Notes: generated by a model from the sequence alone, not told the origin. 64,000 bases of DNA from Youxingia wuxianensis (GCF_014385085.1 NZ_JACRTD010000002.1:248001-312000); one strand, 5' to 3'. Numbered from the stretch's first letter, positions 8,207 to 17,162 are shown. Numbers and translations are program-made.

Positions 8207-10144
8207 ATGATTAATGTAACACTGAAAGGCGGCGTTGTAAAACAGTACGAAGCTGGCGTCAGCGTAGCCGATATTGCCAAAGATTTGGGCATGGGCCTTT
8301 ATAAAGCGGCCTGCGCGGCAAAAATCGACGGCCAGGTAACTGATCTGCGCACCCTGGTCACCCAGGACGCTCAGGTAGAAATTCTTACTTTTGAGGATGA
8401 AGATGGGAAAAAAGCTTTCTGGCATACCGCTTCTCATATTTTGGCCCAAGCGGTGCTTCACCTGTACCCCAATGCGAAATATGCAATCGGTCCGGCGATC
8501 GACAACGGCTTTTACTATGACTTCGATGTGGAAAAGCCTTTTACCGCCGAAGACTTGCAGGCTATTGAAAAAGAAATGGCCAAGATTGTAAAAAGCGGTA
8601 TCGAAATCAGCCGGTTTGAGCTGGATCCGGTACAGGCCAAAGAATTGATGAAGGAGCAGCCTTATAAACTGGAGCTGATTGAAAAACATTCTGGAGCAGG
8701 GGAAAAAATCAGCTTTTATAAACAAGGCGACTTTACTGATTTGTGTGCCGGCCCCCATCTGATGAGCACAGCGCCGGTAAAAGCGGTGAAGCTCACCTCC
8801 AGCACCGGCGCGTACTGGCATGGAGACTCCAACCTGCCTATGCTCTGCCGTGTATATGGCACCGCCTACCCCAAAGCCAGCGAGCTGGAAGCTTATCTGG
8901 CGGCGGTGGAAGAGGCGAAAAAGCGGGATCATAATATTATTGGGCGCCAGCTGAAATATTTCTGCAATTCGGATGTGGTAGGCCAGGGGCTTCCTCTTTT
9001 GATGCCTAAGGGCGCTAAACTGTTCCAAATCCTTAACCGTTATATTCAGGACAAGGAAGAATACGAGTATGGTTATCTGATGACCAGAACTCCGCTGATG
9101 GCAAAATCCGATCTTTATAAGATCTCCGGCCATTGGGGACATTATAAAGAAGGAATGTTCGTGCTGGGGGACGAGGAAAAGGACAAAGAAGTGTTCGCGC
9201 TGCGTCCCATGACCTGCCCGTTCCAGTATCAGGTATATATGAACGATATGCACTCCTACCGGGATTTGCCGCTGCGTTATGGGGAAACTTCCACCCTGTT
9301 TCGCAATGAGGCTTCCGGAGAGATGCACGGGCTGATCCGTGTCCGCCAGTTTACTATTTCTGAGGGACATCTGATCCTGCGTCCGGACCAGCTGGAGGAA
9401 GAGTTTCGCCAGTGTGTGAAACTGCTCCAGGAGGTAATGACGGATATCGGTCTGATTGACGATTTGAGCTACCGTCTGTCTAAATGGGATCCTAACGATC
9501 AGGAAAAATATATTGGCACTCCGGAAATGTGGGACGAAGCAGAAGGCTTAATGAGAAATATTTTGGACCACATTGGCCTGGAGTACAAGGAGGCAGTGGG
9601 CGAAGCGGCGTTCTACGGGCCGAAGCTGGATGTTCAGATCAAAAACGTCCACGGCAAAGAGGATACGCTGATCACAGTACAAATCGACCTGATGCTTGCT
9701 CGTCAGTTTGAGATGACTTATATTGATAAGGACGGGGAAAAGAAATATCCTTATATTATCCACCGCACTTCGCTTGGCTGCTATGAAAGAACCATGGCCC
9801 TGCTGCTGGAAAAATTTGCGGGCGCCCTGCCCATGTGGCTTTCTCCGGAACAGATTCGGGTACTGCCTATCGACGACGGGCAATTAGATTTTGCCAAGCA
9901 AGTGATGGCAAAGCTGCGTAGCGCTGGCCTGCGGGTAGAGCTGGATGACCGGCGGGAAAAGATCGGATATAAAATCCGGGAAGCCCAGGTAGAAAAGATC
10001 CCTTATATGCTTATTATCGGCGATAAGGAACTGGAAAGCGGAAGCGTGGCTGTACGTTCCCGCAAAGCCGGAGATTTGGGCGCTGTTTCGGTGGATGAGT
10101 TCCTGCAGAAAGCATTGGAAGAAGTGCGCACAAAAGCAAAATAA
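8207..10144 (+). CDS. thrS: Threonyl-tRNA synthetase
   Basis: This 645-residue class II enzyme charges tRNA-Thr. In order it has a TGS domain (1-60), an editing domain with HTASH near 75-79 and the later Cys-bearing DLCAGPHL near 182, the catalytic core (MTCPFQYQVYMND near 335 supplying the zinc Cys, and motif 2 RYGETSTLFRNEASGEMHGL), and the anticodon-binding domain from about 545. ATG 8207 follows AAGGAGA. The T-box leader at 7914 controls expression. A terminator follows directly. Confidence 0.97.
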   Translation: MINVTLKGGVVKQYEAGVSVADIAKDLGMGLYKAACAAKIDGQVTDLRTLVTQDAQVEILTFEDEDGKKAFWHTASHILAQAVLHLYPNAKYAIGPAIDNGFYYDFDVEKPFTAEDLQAIEKEMAKIVKSGIEISRFELDPVQAKELMKEQPYKLELIEKHSGAGEKISFYKQGDFTDLCAGPHLMSTAPVKAVKLTSSTGAYWHGDSNLPMLCRVYGTAYPKASELEAYLAAVEEAKKRDHNIIGRQLKYFCNSDVVGQGLPLLMPKGAKLFQILNRYIQDKEEYEYGYLMTRTPLMAKSDLYKISGHWGHYKEGMFVLGDEEKDKEVFALRPMTCPFQYQVYMNDMHSYRDLPLRYGETSTLFRNEASGEMHGLIRVRQFTISEGHLILRPDQLEEEFRQCVKLLQEVMTDIGLIDDLSYRLSKWDPNDQEKYIGTPEMWDEAEGLMRNILDHIGLEYKEAVGEAAFYGPKLDVQIKNVHGKEDTLITVQIDLMLARQFEMTYIDKDGEKKYPYIIHRTSLGCYERTMALLLEKFAGALPMWLSPEQIRVLPIDDGQLDFAKQVMAKLRSAGLRVELDDRREKIGYKIREAQVEKIPYMLIIGDKELESGSVAVRSRKAGDLGAVSVDEFLQKALEEVRTKAK

Positions 10145-10149
10145 AAATC

Positions 10150-10179
10150 AAAAAGGCCGTCGTTTACGACGGCCTTTTT
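10150..10179 (+). terminator. Rho-independent terminator after thrS
   Basis: A 13-bp stem (10150-10162 with 10167-10179) closes a 4-base loop and has flanking A and T runs. Confidence 0.9.
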
Positions 10180-10183
10180 GATG

Positions 10184-10348
10184 AAACTGTGAGAAATTTG
10201 TGAAGGCTGAAAACCGGAAAAATAGACCGTACATAATTCGTTCATAATACATTCCTAGATTTTCCAAAAAGATAGGCGCATCTATACAAAAAACAGAACT
10301 ATTTATAGCGACATGTACAAAATATGGTTACAGTTTTAGTCAAAATAC
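10184..10348. other. AT-rich intergenic stretch, no gene seen
   Basis: The gap between thrS and the M23 gene is 326 bases long. This first part, between the terminator and the promoter at 10349, holds no frame with a ribosome-binding site and no clear structure. Confidence 0.5.
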
Positions 10349-10377
10349 TTGCCTAAATCTGTGAATAAAGGTATAAT
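10349..10377 (+). promoter_or_regulatory. Sigma-A promoter of the M23 peptidase gene
   Basis: TTGCCT (10349-10354) and TATAAT (10372-10377) are 17 bases apart. A 7-bp hairpin (10400-10406 with 10415-10421, one G-T pair) followed by TGTATTTTTT lies in the resulting leader and looks like a weak terminator or attenuator. Confidence 0.7.
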
Positions 10378-10476
10378 AAAACGTACACAAAAAAAGGATC
10401 GTTCTGTTTTTTGGCAGGACGTGTATTTTTTGTTGCATGAAATAAGGGAAAAAGAAATAGAAAGGAGTGGATGCGT

Positions 10477-12645
10477 TTGGACGGACAGGAACATAATCAG
10501 CTAGCCGCCGATGAGAATAAAGAGCAGGAAAACGCGGCGTTGGAAGAGCTTGTGGAACCGTCCGCCGTCAATGAGGAGCAGGCCCAGCCGCTTTCCAGCG
10601 GAGACAGCGGGGAAATATCGCCCGGATCTCCAAAGGGAACTGCTAAAACAGAGCCGTCAGCATTTATTACCTTAGTTTACAAACTGCTTAATTATATATA
10701 TAGATATTTCTATTTTGTAGGAATTCAGCTTCTGCGCAGCACCCGCACAAAAAGAAGACACCTGGTACGGGTATTTGAAAATTTTTACCAGACGCTGCTG
10801 CACCGAAGGAAAAAACGAAAAAAGCGGTATATCAACTTCTTCCGGGGACGATACCGGGCGTTGGTTACCCCTATAAAAAAACTTTCTAAAAGTTATGCTG
10901 ATTACCTCAAGGAGATTAAGAACGCGAAAAAGTACGGCGGCTATGACCGGATGGTTAAAGTTTGCGGCCGGATGTTTTTAGATGGTCTGAAAGTGCTTGC
11001 GAAAGGCTTTGTCTTTTTGCTTAATTATGCCGCTCCGGTGGCGGGAATTGTATTGGTTGTATTCGCAGTTCAGTATTTTAACCACCTTCCCTTGGCTCTA
11101 AAAGTGGAATATGACGGGAAGGAACTGGGCTATATTACGGACGAGTCGGTATTCCAGGAAGCGGAAGCCGCGATGAAAGGAAGAATTATTGAAGGCGCTC
11201 AGGTAGTAGACGTCTCAGAAATCGTAGAGACCGGCCCGCAGGAACAGGAGAACGGGGAAGACTCCCAAGAGGAAGATACTGCGCAGCAGGACGATAATGC
11301 TTCTTCCCAGGACCAGCAGGAAGAGGAAAGCGGGATGGAAGAAGAACCTGTTCAAGAGGAGCCCCCCGTAGAAGATGAACCTGTGTTGGAGGAGTTAGTC
11401 AGCGAGGAACAGAAACCTTACAAAGCGAAAGATATTATTCCGCGGTTTACGTTATCGGTGCTTAAACCTTATGAACAGGTAATGAGTGCGGACAGGCTGA
11501 CCAATGAACTGATCAAGGCCTCTGGAAACGAACTGGAGGAAGGGGACGGGCTGTATATTAACGGGAAGCTGGTAGGCGCCGTGACAGACAGCACCGCTCT
11601 ATTAACAGAACTTGACAATATGCTTCAGCAGTACGAACAGCAGGCAAGCACGCCCCAGGAGGAGGAAGAGCCTGCGCAGGAGGACGCTGAAGAGCAAGAG
11701 CAGGCAGATGTGGTCACTATCGGTGAACCCAAAGTTCAGTTTGTGAAAAAAGTTGAACTGGAATCCGGGCTTTACCCAGTAAGTTCAATCCGTACGGTAG
11801 ACCAAATTATGTTTACCTTAAAAGGAGAAGAACGGGGCGAAAAAATTTATACGGTAGTTTCCGGCGATACGCCTTTGCGTATCGCGGCTAAAAACGGGAT
11901 CACTCTGGATGAATTAAAGACTTTGAACCCTGGGGTGGAGTTATCTTTGTTCCCAGGGGACGAGCTGTTGATTTCTCAGTCGGTGCCTTATATGGGCGTA
12001 CAGACTACAAAAACCATCAAATATCAGGAAGAGATGCCCTATCAGATTGAGCAGCAGACCGATCCGAACCAAAACATCGGATGGACTGCCGTGCTTCAGG
12101 AAGGGTCAACCGGTATTCGGGAAGTTACCGCTCAGGTAAGGATGATCGACGGCGTTGAGGTGGAGCGCACAGAAGTGGATAAACAAATTATCCAGCAGCC
12201 GGTAAGCCGAATTTTAGCGGTGGGCGGAAACCAGCCGCTGCAGTTCCTGCCGAGCAGTTCAGATGGGGGTACGCCTTCCGGCGCCTTTATCTGGCCGGCG
12301 GACGGCGGTTATATCAGCTGTGCCTTTATGGGCTACGCCGGACATACCGGTATGGATATTGCCGGTTACGCGGGAATGCCTCTTCGGGCGTCCGCAGATG
12401 GTGTAGTGGTGGTATCCAAATATTCCGCCGGTTATGGATATCATATTATTATCGATCATGGAGCAGGGGTGCAGACCCTTTATGGCCATTGCAGCGCGCT
12501 GTATAAGCAGGTCGGTGAAACCGTATCTCAAGGGGAGCTGATTGCTGCTATGGGGCGTACCGGTTGGGCGACCGGCAACCATGTGCACTTTGAAGTGCGT
12601 ATCAACGGCCAGTATAAAAACCCTGCGAACTACCTATTCAGTTAA
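10477..12645 (+). CDS. Membrane-anchored LysM-G5-M23 peptidoglycan endopeptidase
   Basis: This is a cell-wall hydrolase of 722 residues. TTG 10477 is preferred as start because AGGAG (10463-10467) is nine bases away, whereas ATG 10471 is only three bases from it. The N-terminal 150 residues are cytosolic and rich in Arg/Lys near 85-140. One transmembrane helix lies near 176-200. Long Glu/Gln-rich acidic stretches sit around 250-310 and 390-410. A LysM domain follows (about 452-500, YTVVSGDTPLRIAAKNG), then a G5 domain (about 505-585), and an M23/LytM domain with GHTGMDIAG and HVHFEVR. The topology resembles sporulation or envelope M23 proteins such as SpoIIQ in having a TM anchor, but the LysM and G5 domains differ. 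Catalytic zinc ligands are intact. Confidence 0.88.
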   Translation: MDGQEHNQLAADENKEQENAALEELVEPSAVNEEQAQPLSSGDSGEISPGSPKGTAKTEPSAFITLVYKLLNYIYRYFYFVGIQLLRSTRTKRRHLVRVFENFYQTLLHRRKKRKKRYINFFRGRYRALVTPIKKLSKSYADYLKEIKNAKKYGGYDRMVKVCGRMFLDGLKVLAKGFVFLLNYAAPVAGIVLVVFAVQYFNHLPLALKVEYDGKELGYITDESVFQEAEAAMKGRIIEGAQVVDVSEIVETGPQEQENGEDSQEEDTAQQDDNASSQDQQEEESGMEEEPVQEEPPVEDEPVLEELVSEEQKPYKAKDIIPRFTLSVLKPYEQVMSADRLTNELIKASGNELEEGDGLYINGKLVGAVTDSTALLTELDNMLQQYEQQASTPQEEEEPAQEDAEEQEQADVVTIGEPKVQFVKKVELESGLYPVSSIRTVDQIMFTLKGEERGEKIYTVVSGDTPLRIAAKNGITLDELKTLNPGVELSLFPGDELLISQSVPYMGVQTTKTIKYQEEMPYQIEQQTDPNQNIGWTAVLQEGSTGIREVTAQVRMIDGVEVERTEVDKQIIQQPVSRILAVGGNQPLQFLPSSSDGGTPSGAFIWPADGGYISCAFMGYAGHTGMDIAGYAGMPLRASADGVVVVSKYSAGYGYHIIIDHGAGVQTLYGHCSALYKQVGETVSQGELIAAMGRTGWATGNHVHFEVRINGQYKNPANYLFS

Positions 12646-12657
12646 GCTTGCTTTCAA

Positions 12658-12691
12658 TACAGCCTGATAAAAATATCAGGCTGTATTTTTT
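12658..12691 (+). terminator. Rho-independent terminator after the M23 gene
   Basis: A 12-bp stem (12658-12669 with 12674-12685) is followed by T6. Confidence 0.9.
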
Positions 12692-12764
12692 GTAAAAATT
12701 TTTTCAGCTTTGATCAGCATAAAAGAATTTTTTTACGCTTTTATTTTTCGTCATATGGTGGTAT

Positions 12765-12876
12765 AATATATTAGGTTTAGTATGCAGAAAAAAATTTGGA
12801 AAAAGTTTACTTTCATTATAGGAAAACTCTGTCAGGAAATTCTATATTTTTTAAAATAATCTGGTATAATAAAAAA
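12765..12876 (+). promoter_or_regulatory. Two extended -10 promoter candidates upstream of murA
   Basis: TGGTATAAT occurs twice, ending near 12770 and near 12870. Both lack a clear -35 box but have the extended -10 TG. They lie in an AT-rich gap with no supported gene; a frame opening at 12796 lacks a ribosome-binding site. Confidence 0.45.
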
Positions 12877-12938
12877 CATATGATTTTTGGTCTTGTCCTA
12901 AAAAAGCGGTACCATCCGCAAGCGGAGGTTTCAGGATA

Positions 12939-14222
12939 TTGGAAAAGTTTATTGTTGAAGGACAAACTCGTCTTAAAGGCGAGGTTACTATCAGCGGCGC
13001 AAAAAATGCTGCGGTAGCAATTATTCCGGCAACCATTCTGGCACAGGGAAAATGTGTTATTGAGAACATCCCGAATATCAGCGATATTTCCATTTTATTT
13101 AAGATTTTAAGCGGGATGGGCGCCAAAGTGCGCAGGATTAATAAATCTACAGTGGAAGTGGATACCACTTATATCGGCGAGCCGGTAGTTCCCTATGAAC
13201 TGGCTCGTTATATGAGAGCTTCCTATTATCTTTTAGGAACGCTTCTTTCCCGCTGCAACCGCGCCAGTGTTTCTATGCCGGGCGGATGTAATTTTGGGGT
13301 GCGCCCCATCGATCAGCATATGAAAGGCTTTGAAGCTTTAGGTGCGGACGTCTCTATCGACAGCGGGATGATTAACGCCCGGGCGGACATGCTGATTGGC
13401 GCGCATATTTATTTTGACGTGGTATCTGTAGGAGCGACGATCAATGTGATGCTGGCTTCGGTAAAAGCAAAGGGCATCACGATTTTGGAAAACTGCGCCA
13501 AAGAACCCCATATTGTAGATCTGGCAAACTTTTTAAATTCCATGGGAGCGGATATCCGGGGAGCGGGTACCGACGTTATTAAAATTCATGGGGTGGATAT
13601 TCTTCATGGAACCACTTATTCTATTATTCCTGATCAGATTGAAGCAGGCACCTATATGGTGGCTGCCGCTGCTACCGGCGGGGATGTGCTGGTGAAAAAC
13701 ATCATCCCCAAGCATCTGGAAGCAATTACGGAAAAATTGCTTAAGGCGGGGGCGGAGGTCATCGAATATGACGATTCCATCCGTGTGCGCCGTGGGGGAG
13801 ATTTGAACAAAATAAATATTAAAACCATGCCCCATCCGGGATTTCCCACGGATATGCAGCCCCAGATGACTGCACTGCTTTCTGTTGCACAGGGGACAAG
13901 CATCGTGACGGAAGGGGTGTGGGACAATCGGTTCCGTTATGTGGACGAGCTTCGCAGAATGGGCGCTCACATTCAGGTGGATGGAAAGGTCGCAGTAGTG
14001 GAAGGAACAGAAAGTCTTACCGGCGCTCCGGTAAAGGCCACCGATCTGCGGGGAGGAGCCGCTGTGCTGATTGCTGCGATTGGCGCCAAGGGAACTACTG
14101 AAATTGAGGATATCGGACATATCGAGCGTGGGTATGAAGATATTGTGGAAAAGATGACCGGCTTAGGCGCACGTATTAAAAAAGTTGTTATTCCCGACGT
14201 ATATTTATCGTCGGCACTGTGA
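12939..14222 (+). CDS. murA: UDP-N-acetylglucosamine 1-carboxyvinyltransferase
   Basis: This 427-residue enzyme transfers enolpyruvate from PEP to UDP-GlcNAc, the first committed step of peptidoglycan synthesis. The start is TTG 12939, about nine bases after CGGAGGT. The sequence opens with the family hallmark GQTRLKGEVTISGAKNAA. The catalytic, fosfomycin-sensitive Cys is present as Cys117 in MPGGCNFGVRPID. Length is typical of a complete MurA/MurZ. It begins a compact cluster with the WalJ-like, rlmH and PHP genes. A second paralogue elsewhere in the genome is possible, so murA versus murZ cannot be settled. Confidence 0.95.
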   Translation: MEKFIVEGQTRLKGEVTISGAKNAAVAIIPATILAQGKCVIENIPNISDISILFKILSGMGAKVRRINKSTVEVDTTYIGEPVVPYELARYMRASYYLLGTLLSRCNRASVSMPGGCNFGVRPIDQHMKGFEALGADVSIDSGMINARADMLIGAHIYFDVVSVGATINVMLASVKAKGITILENCAKEPHIVDLANFLNSMGADIRGAGTDVIKIHGVDILHGTTYSIIPDQIEAGTYMVAAAATGGDVLVKNIIPKHLEAITEKLLKAGAEVIEYDDSIRVRRGGDLNKINIKTMPHPGFPTDMQPQMTALLSVAQGTSIVTEGVWDNRFRYVDELRRMGAHIQVDGKVAVVEGTESLTGAPVKATDLRGGAAVLIAAIGAKGTTEIEDIGHIERGYEDIVEKMTGLGARIKKVVIPDVYLSSAL

Positions 14223-14285
14223 GCAAACAGGCGGGGATGGTTCTCCGCCTTTTCTATTGAAATTTTCCGGGAAAGGACTTTGCCT

Positions 14286-15080
14286 ATGGCACGATTTTGT
14301 CCGCTGTTCAGCGGTTCTAATGGAAACTGTACCTATATCAGCGCTTCGGACACGGCGATTTTGGTAGATGCAGGACGGTCCTGCAAGCAGCTGCTTTGCG
14401 CGCTCAAAGAAAGACAGATCGATCCCTCCAGTATCCAGGCGCTGCTGATTACCCATGAACATACCGACCATATCAGCGGTTTAAAGGTGCTGGTGGATAA
14501 GCTGAAAATACCGGTATATGCTTCACAGGAAGTGCTGGCTAAATTAGAGTGGGATAATCTGCTTGCACCGGGAACAAAAACCGTCCCTCTGGAACATGAC
14601 AGCAAGGTGGAAATCGGCGGATTATGGGTCAACAGCTTTGATACTCCTCATGACAGCGCTCACAGCTTGGGCTACCGGGTGGAAACCCAGGACGGTCAGT
14701 GTATGGTGATTGCCACGGACCTGGGATATGTTACCGACCAAGTGAGAGAAAAACTCACCGGGTGTGATCTGGTGATGCTGGAATCCAATTATGATGCAGG
14801 GATGCTTTCCTGTTCCTCATACCCTTATTATTTAAAACGCCGGATCAGTTCCAGTATGGGACATCTCTCCAACGAGGACTGCTCCCTTGAGCTGGCAAGG
14901 CTAGTCAAAACCGGGACGACCCGGTTTATCTTAGGGCACCTGTCCCAGAACAACAACCTTCCCCAGTTGGCTTACCAGACGGCGTTTGCGTCTCTGTGCG
15001 CCCAGGGGATGAAGGAAAATGTCGATTACATATTAAAAATTGCTTCCCGGTCGGGACCATCAGAGATGATGATACTTTAG
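14286..15080 (+). CDS. MBL-fold metallohydrolase, WalJ/YycJ family
   Basis: This 264-residue protein starts at ATG 14286, eight bases after GAAAGGA. It has a metallo-beta-lactamase fold with HEHTDH (57-62) as the dinuclear metal motif. The N-terminal FCPLFSGSNGNCTYI is typical of the YycJ/VicX/WalJ group, linked in Firmicutes to cell-wall and replication coordination. In Bacilli it sits in the walRK operon next to rlmH and htrA. Here rlmH follows immediately (8 bases) but no walRK genes are present, so only part of that order is kept. The substrate is not established by sequence. Confidence 0.9.
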   Translation: MARFCPLFSGSNGNCTYISASDTAILVDAGRSCKQLLCALKERQIDPSSIQALLITHEHTDHISGLKVLVDKLKIPVYASQEVLAKLEWDNLLAPGTKTVPLEHDSKVEIGGLWVNSFDTPHDSAHSLGYRVETQDGQCMVIATDLGYVTDQVREKLTGCDLVMLESNYDAGMLSCSSYPYYLKRRISSSMGHLSNEDCSLELARLVKTGTTRFILGHLSQNNNLPQLAYQTAFASLCAQGMKENVDYILKIASRSGPSEMMIL

Positions 15081-15088
15081 GAGGCCTT

Positions 15089-15571
15089 ATGCTTACGATT
15101 ACAATAATCGCTGTGGGGAAACTAAAAGAGGCGTGGATGAGGGAAGGCTGCCAGCAATACCTTAAGCGTTTGGGTATTTGGGCTCAGGTAAAGGTAGTGG
15201 AAGTAGAGGAGTATCGCACGCCGTCGCTGCCTTCCGAGGCCCAGATCGACGAGTGCCTGGAAAAAGAAGGGCAGAGACTGAAAAGCAAAATTCCCAAAGG
15301 GGCGACAGTAATTGCCATGTGTATTGAAGGCAAACAGTTTTCCTCTGTGGCGCTGGCCCGGTATTTTGCCGAAAAAGCGGCAAATGGAGCGGGAAGCTTT
15401 GCCTTTTTAATCGGAGGATCTTTTGGGTTGTGGAAAGAGCTGAAAGAAAAAGCGGATCTGTGTTTGTCTATGTCGGAAATGACGTTTCCCCACCAGCTGG
15501 CAAGGGTGATGCTGTTAGAGCAAATTTACCGGGCCGCGGGGATTAACGCCAACAGTAAATATCATAAATAA
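15089..15571 (+). CDS. rlmH: 23S rRNA (pseudouridine1915-N3)-methyltransferase RlmH
   Basis: This 160-residue SPOUT methyltransferase modifies pseudouridine 1915 in helix 69 of 23S rRNA. ATG 15089 is preceded by TAGGAGG; the frame is open further upstream but within the previous gene. Family features are the N-terminal ITIIAVGKLKEAW, the SAM-binding knot with FLIGGSFGLWKELKEKA, and the C-terminal MTFPHQLARVMLLEQIYRA ending NSKYHK. It is normal in length and complete. The gene is in an operon with the WalJ-like gene. Confidence 0.96.
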   Translation: MLTITIIAVGKLKEAWMREGCQQYLKRLGIWAQVKVVEVEEYRTPSLPSEAQIDECLEKEGQRLKSKIPKGATVIAMCIEGKQFSSVALARYFAEKAANGAGSFAFLIGGSFGLWKELKEKADLCLSMSEMTFPHQLARVMLLEQIYRAAGINANSKYHK

Positions 15572-15602
15572 TTTTCATTACATCAGAGTAGGAGTCTTGC
15601 CC

Positions 15603-16391
15603 ATGAAAACCAACTATCATACCCATACCACCCGCTGCCTGCACGCCACAGGATCAGATGAATCTTATGTGCTCAGCGCTATCAAGGGCGGTTATAAAGA
15701 ATTGGGTTTTTCTGACCATACTCCATGGAAGCGGGAGGATAAGTTCCGCTCTATTATGCGTATGGATGTGGAAGAGTTCCCGTTTTACGTAAAAAGCATC
15801 CGGGGGCTGCGGGAAAAATACAAGGAGAATATCAGCCTGAAGATTGGATTGGAATGTGAATATTTTAAAGATAAAATGTCCTGGCTTAAGGAATTAATAC
15901 AGGAATATCAATTGGATTATGTGATTTTCGGAAACCATTTTTATGGAGACGAAAAGAATGATTTTTTCTTTGACGAAAGTACCCTGGACAAACACGCGGT
16001 AGACCTTTATGTGCGCAGCGCAATCGAGGGAATGGAAACAGGACTGTACGCGTATCTTGCTCACCCGGAACTGTTCACCCGCTCCTATTTAAAACAGGAT
16101 GATGCGTGTATAGGGGCGTTTCGTTCTCTTTGCCGGGCGGCCAAGCAGATGAGCGTACCTATAGAATACAATTTAGCAGGTTGCATTTATAATGAAAAAT
16201 ACCATGCGGCTTCCTATCCCCATCCTAAATTTTGGGAGATTGCCGCCCAGGAGGGATGTACTGCGATTATCGGCGTGGATGCACACAACAATCTGCATTT
16301 GGAAACGGACAAGTATTATCTTGCAGCACAGAAGCAGTTGTCCCGACTGGGGATCGCCACTATTGACACCATTCCTTTTTTCACGTATTAA
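15603..16391 (+). CDS. PHP-domain phosphatase (histidinol-phosphatase HisK family)
   Basis: This 262-residue metal-dependent phosphoesterase starts at ATG 15603; a TTG six bases earlier sits too close to TAGGAG. PHP metal ligands are visible as H6 and H8 (NYHTHTT), ELGFSDHTPW, the later GNHFYG and the C-terminal GVDAHNN. The family includes HisK, the last phosphatase step of histidine synthesis, but no other his genes are nearby, so the substrate is uncertain. Its last 30 bases carry a promoter (16363-16391) for a downstream RNA. Confidence 0.85.
   Translation: MKTNYHTHTTRCLHATGSDESYVLSAIKGGYKELGFSDHTPWKREDKFRSIMRMDVEEFPFYVKSIRGLREKYKENISLKIGLECEYFKDKMSWLKELIQEYQLDYVIFGNHFYGDEKNDFFFDESTLDKHAVDLYVRSAIEGMETGLYAYLAHPELFTRSYLKQDDACIGAFRSLCRAAKQMSVPIEYNLAGCIYNEKYHAASYPHPKFWEIAAQEGCTAIIGVDAHNNLHLETDKYYLAAQKQLSRLGIATIDTIPFFTY
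16363..16391 (+). promoter_or_regulatory. Strong sigma-A promoter inside the end of the PHP gene
   Basis: TTGACA (16363-16368) and TATTAA (16386-16391) are separated by exactly 17 bases. Initiation is expected at about 16397-16399, where the structured RNA begins. Confidence 0.8.
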
Positions 16392-16396
16392 AAAAG

Positions 16397-16608
16397 CGCA
16401 GGGTTACATAAAACAGCAATGTCTTTTCCTGCGCCCTCCAAGCGTTTGGATACCTCACATGATGATTGCTTATGGACGCGGCGCAGAGGCTCTCTTCGCT
16501 TTGGCGGCCTGCGGCGGAAGATCTGTACAGGGCAAAAGACCAAGGGGTAGCTTTACTTATTTGTGCAAAAAGCAGCAGAAGAACCTGAAAATTCTTCTGC
16601 TGCTTTTT
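16397..16608 (+). ncRNA. ssrS: Structured small RNA, 6S-like (candidate ssrS)
   Basis: This unit of about 212 bases has its own promoter and a long terminator hairpin, with no supported reading frame. The two ends pair: GCGCA (16396-16400) with TGTGC (16562-16566), and GTCTTTTCCTG (16421-16431) with CAGGGCAAAAGAC (16528-16540). A terminal hairpin joins 16481-16488 to 16492-16499 with one mismatch. Between the paired ends and the terminal hairpin lies a large, partly unpaired middle. A long rod with a central bubble is the architecture of 6S RNA, which binds sigma-A RNA polymerase. GCCTGCGGCGG at about 16507-16517 resembles the 3' side of the E. coli 6S bubble. Identity as 6S is inference; the existence of an RNA gene is well supported. 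Confidence 0.65.
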
Positions 16609-16610
16609 AT
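16567..16610 (+). terminator. Terminator of the 6S-like RNA
   Basis: A 17-bp perfect stem (16567-16583 with 16592-16608) ends in TTTTTAT. Confidence 0.9.
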
Positions 16611-16641
16611 GTTATATTCTCATACAAACCAAAGGCGACCG

Positions 16642-16680
16642 AAAAAAGGCCTCATTTCAAGATGTTTTTGGAATATGAGG
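16642..16680 (-). terminator. Terminator of the Dabb gene
   Basis: Read on the minus strand, an imperfect stem (CCTCAT...ATGAGG plus inner pairs, 16650-16680) is followed by T6 (16647-16642). Confidence 0.6.
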
Positions 16681-16732
16681 GATCGCTGTTTTGCCAATGG
16701 GACTGTATACACAAGGGTAATTTTATTATGTA

Positions 16733-17035
16733 CTATGCATCCACCTCATAATCTACAGCCACCCGGTCGTTGATCACCTTATGGACAAACTTGCGCACCT
16801 GCTGATGTTCCGGGTTTTGCTGGTAAGCTTCCAAGGCTTGCTTGGATTCAAATTCGGAATAAAGCACGCAGTCATACCCGTTTGGGTTCATATTAATTCC
16901 CACTTCCATTTTAATAATACCTTCAATAGAATCGGGAAGAAGCTCTAGCATGGTTTTCATCTTTTTCGCGTTTTCGTCCTTCGTATGGCCCTCCGCAACA
17001 TCTTCCAAACAATACATTACAATATGCTTAATCAT
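16733..17035 (-). CDS. Dabb-family (stress-responsive alpha/beta barrel) protein
   Basis: This 100-residue protein has the Dabb pattern: an opening MIKHIVMYCL, a long helix near 20-35, the central GINMNPNGYDCVLYSEFES and the closing YQQNPEHQQVRKFVHKV. Such proteins form dimeric ferredoxin-like barrels; the roles of most bacterial members are unknown. It is a single gene with its own terminator. A ligand or reaction cannot be given. Confidence 0.88.
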   Translation of the reverse strand: MIKHIVMYCLEDVAEGHTKDENAKKMKTMLELLPDSIEGIIKMEVGINMNPNGYDCVLYSEFESKQALEAYQQNPEHQQVRKFVHKVINDRVAVDYEVDA

Positions 17036-17162
17036 GTTTCTGCTTAACCTCCAACACAGATAATGAACAAACGATCAATTTTATGATATCACGGACAAAA
17101 AACACTTGCAAGGGAAAACAAGCTTAAAACGGGAGGAAACGCATTAAGATTACATTAAGATT

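Noticed and set aside
8177..9370. A 397-codon open frame on the minus strand opposite thrS
   Set aside because: It is fully antisense to a certain gene, has no recognisable family and no ribosome-binding site; it reflects codon bias of thrS.
12796..13017. A 73-codon frame before murA
   Set aside because: It overlaps the murA promoter region and the start of murA in another frame, has no SD and no family resemblance.
16192..16773. Open frames across the 6S-like RNA region
   Set aside because: They overlap the PHP gene and the RNA structure, have no SD, and encode no recognisable protein.
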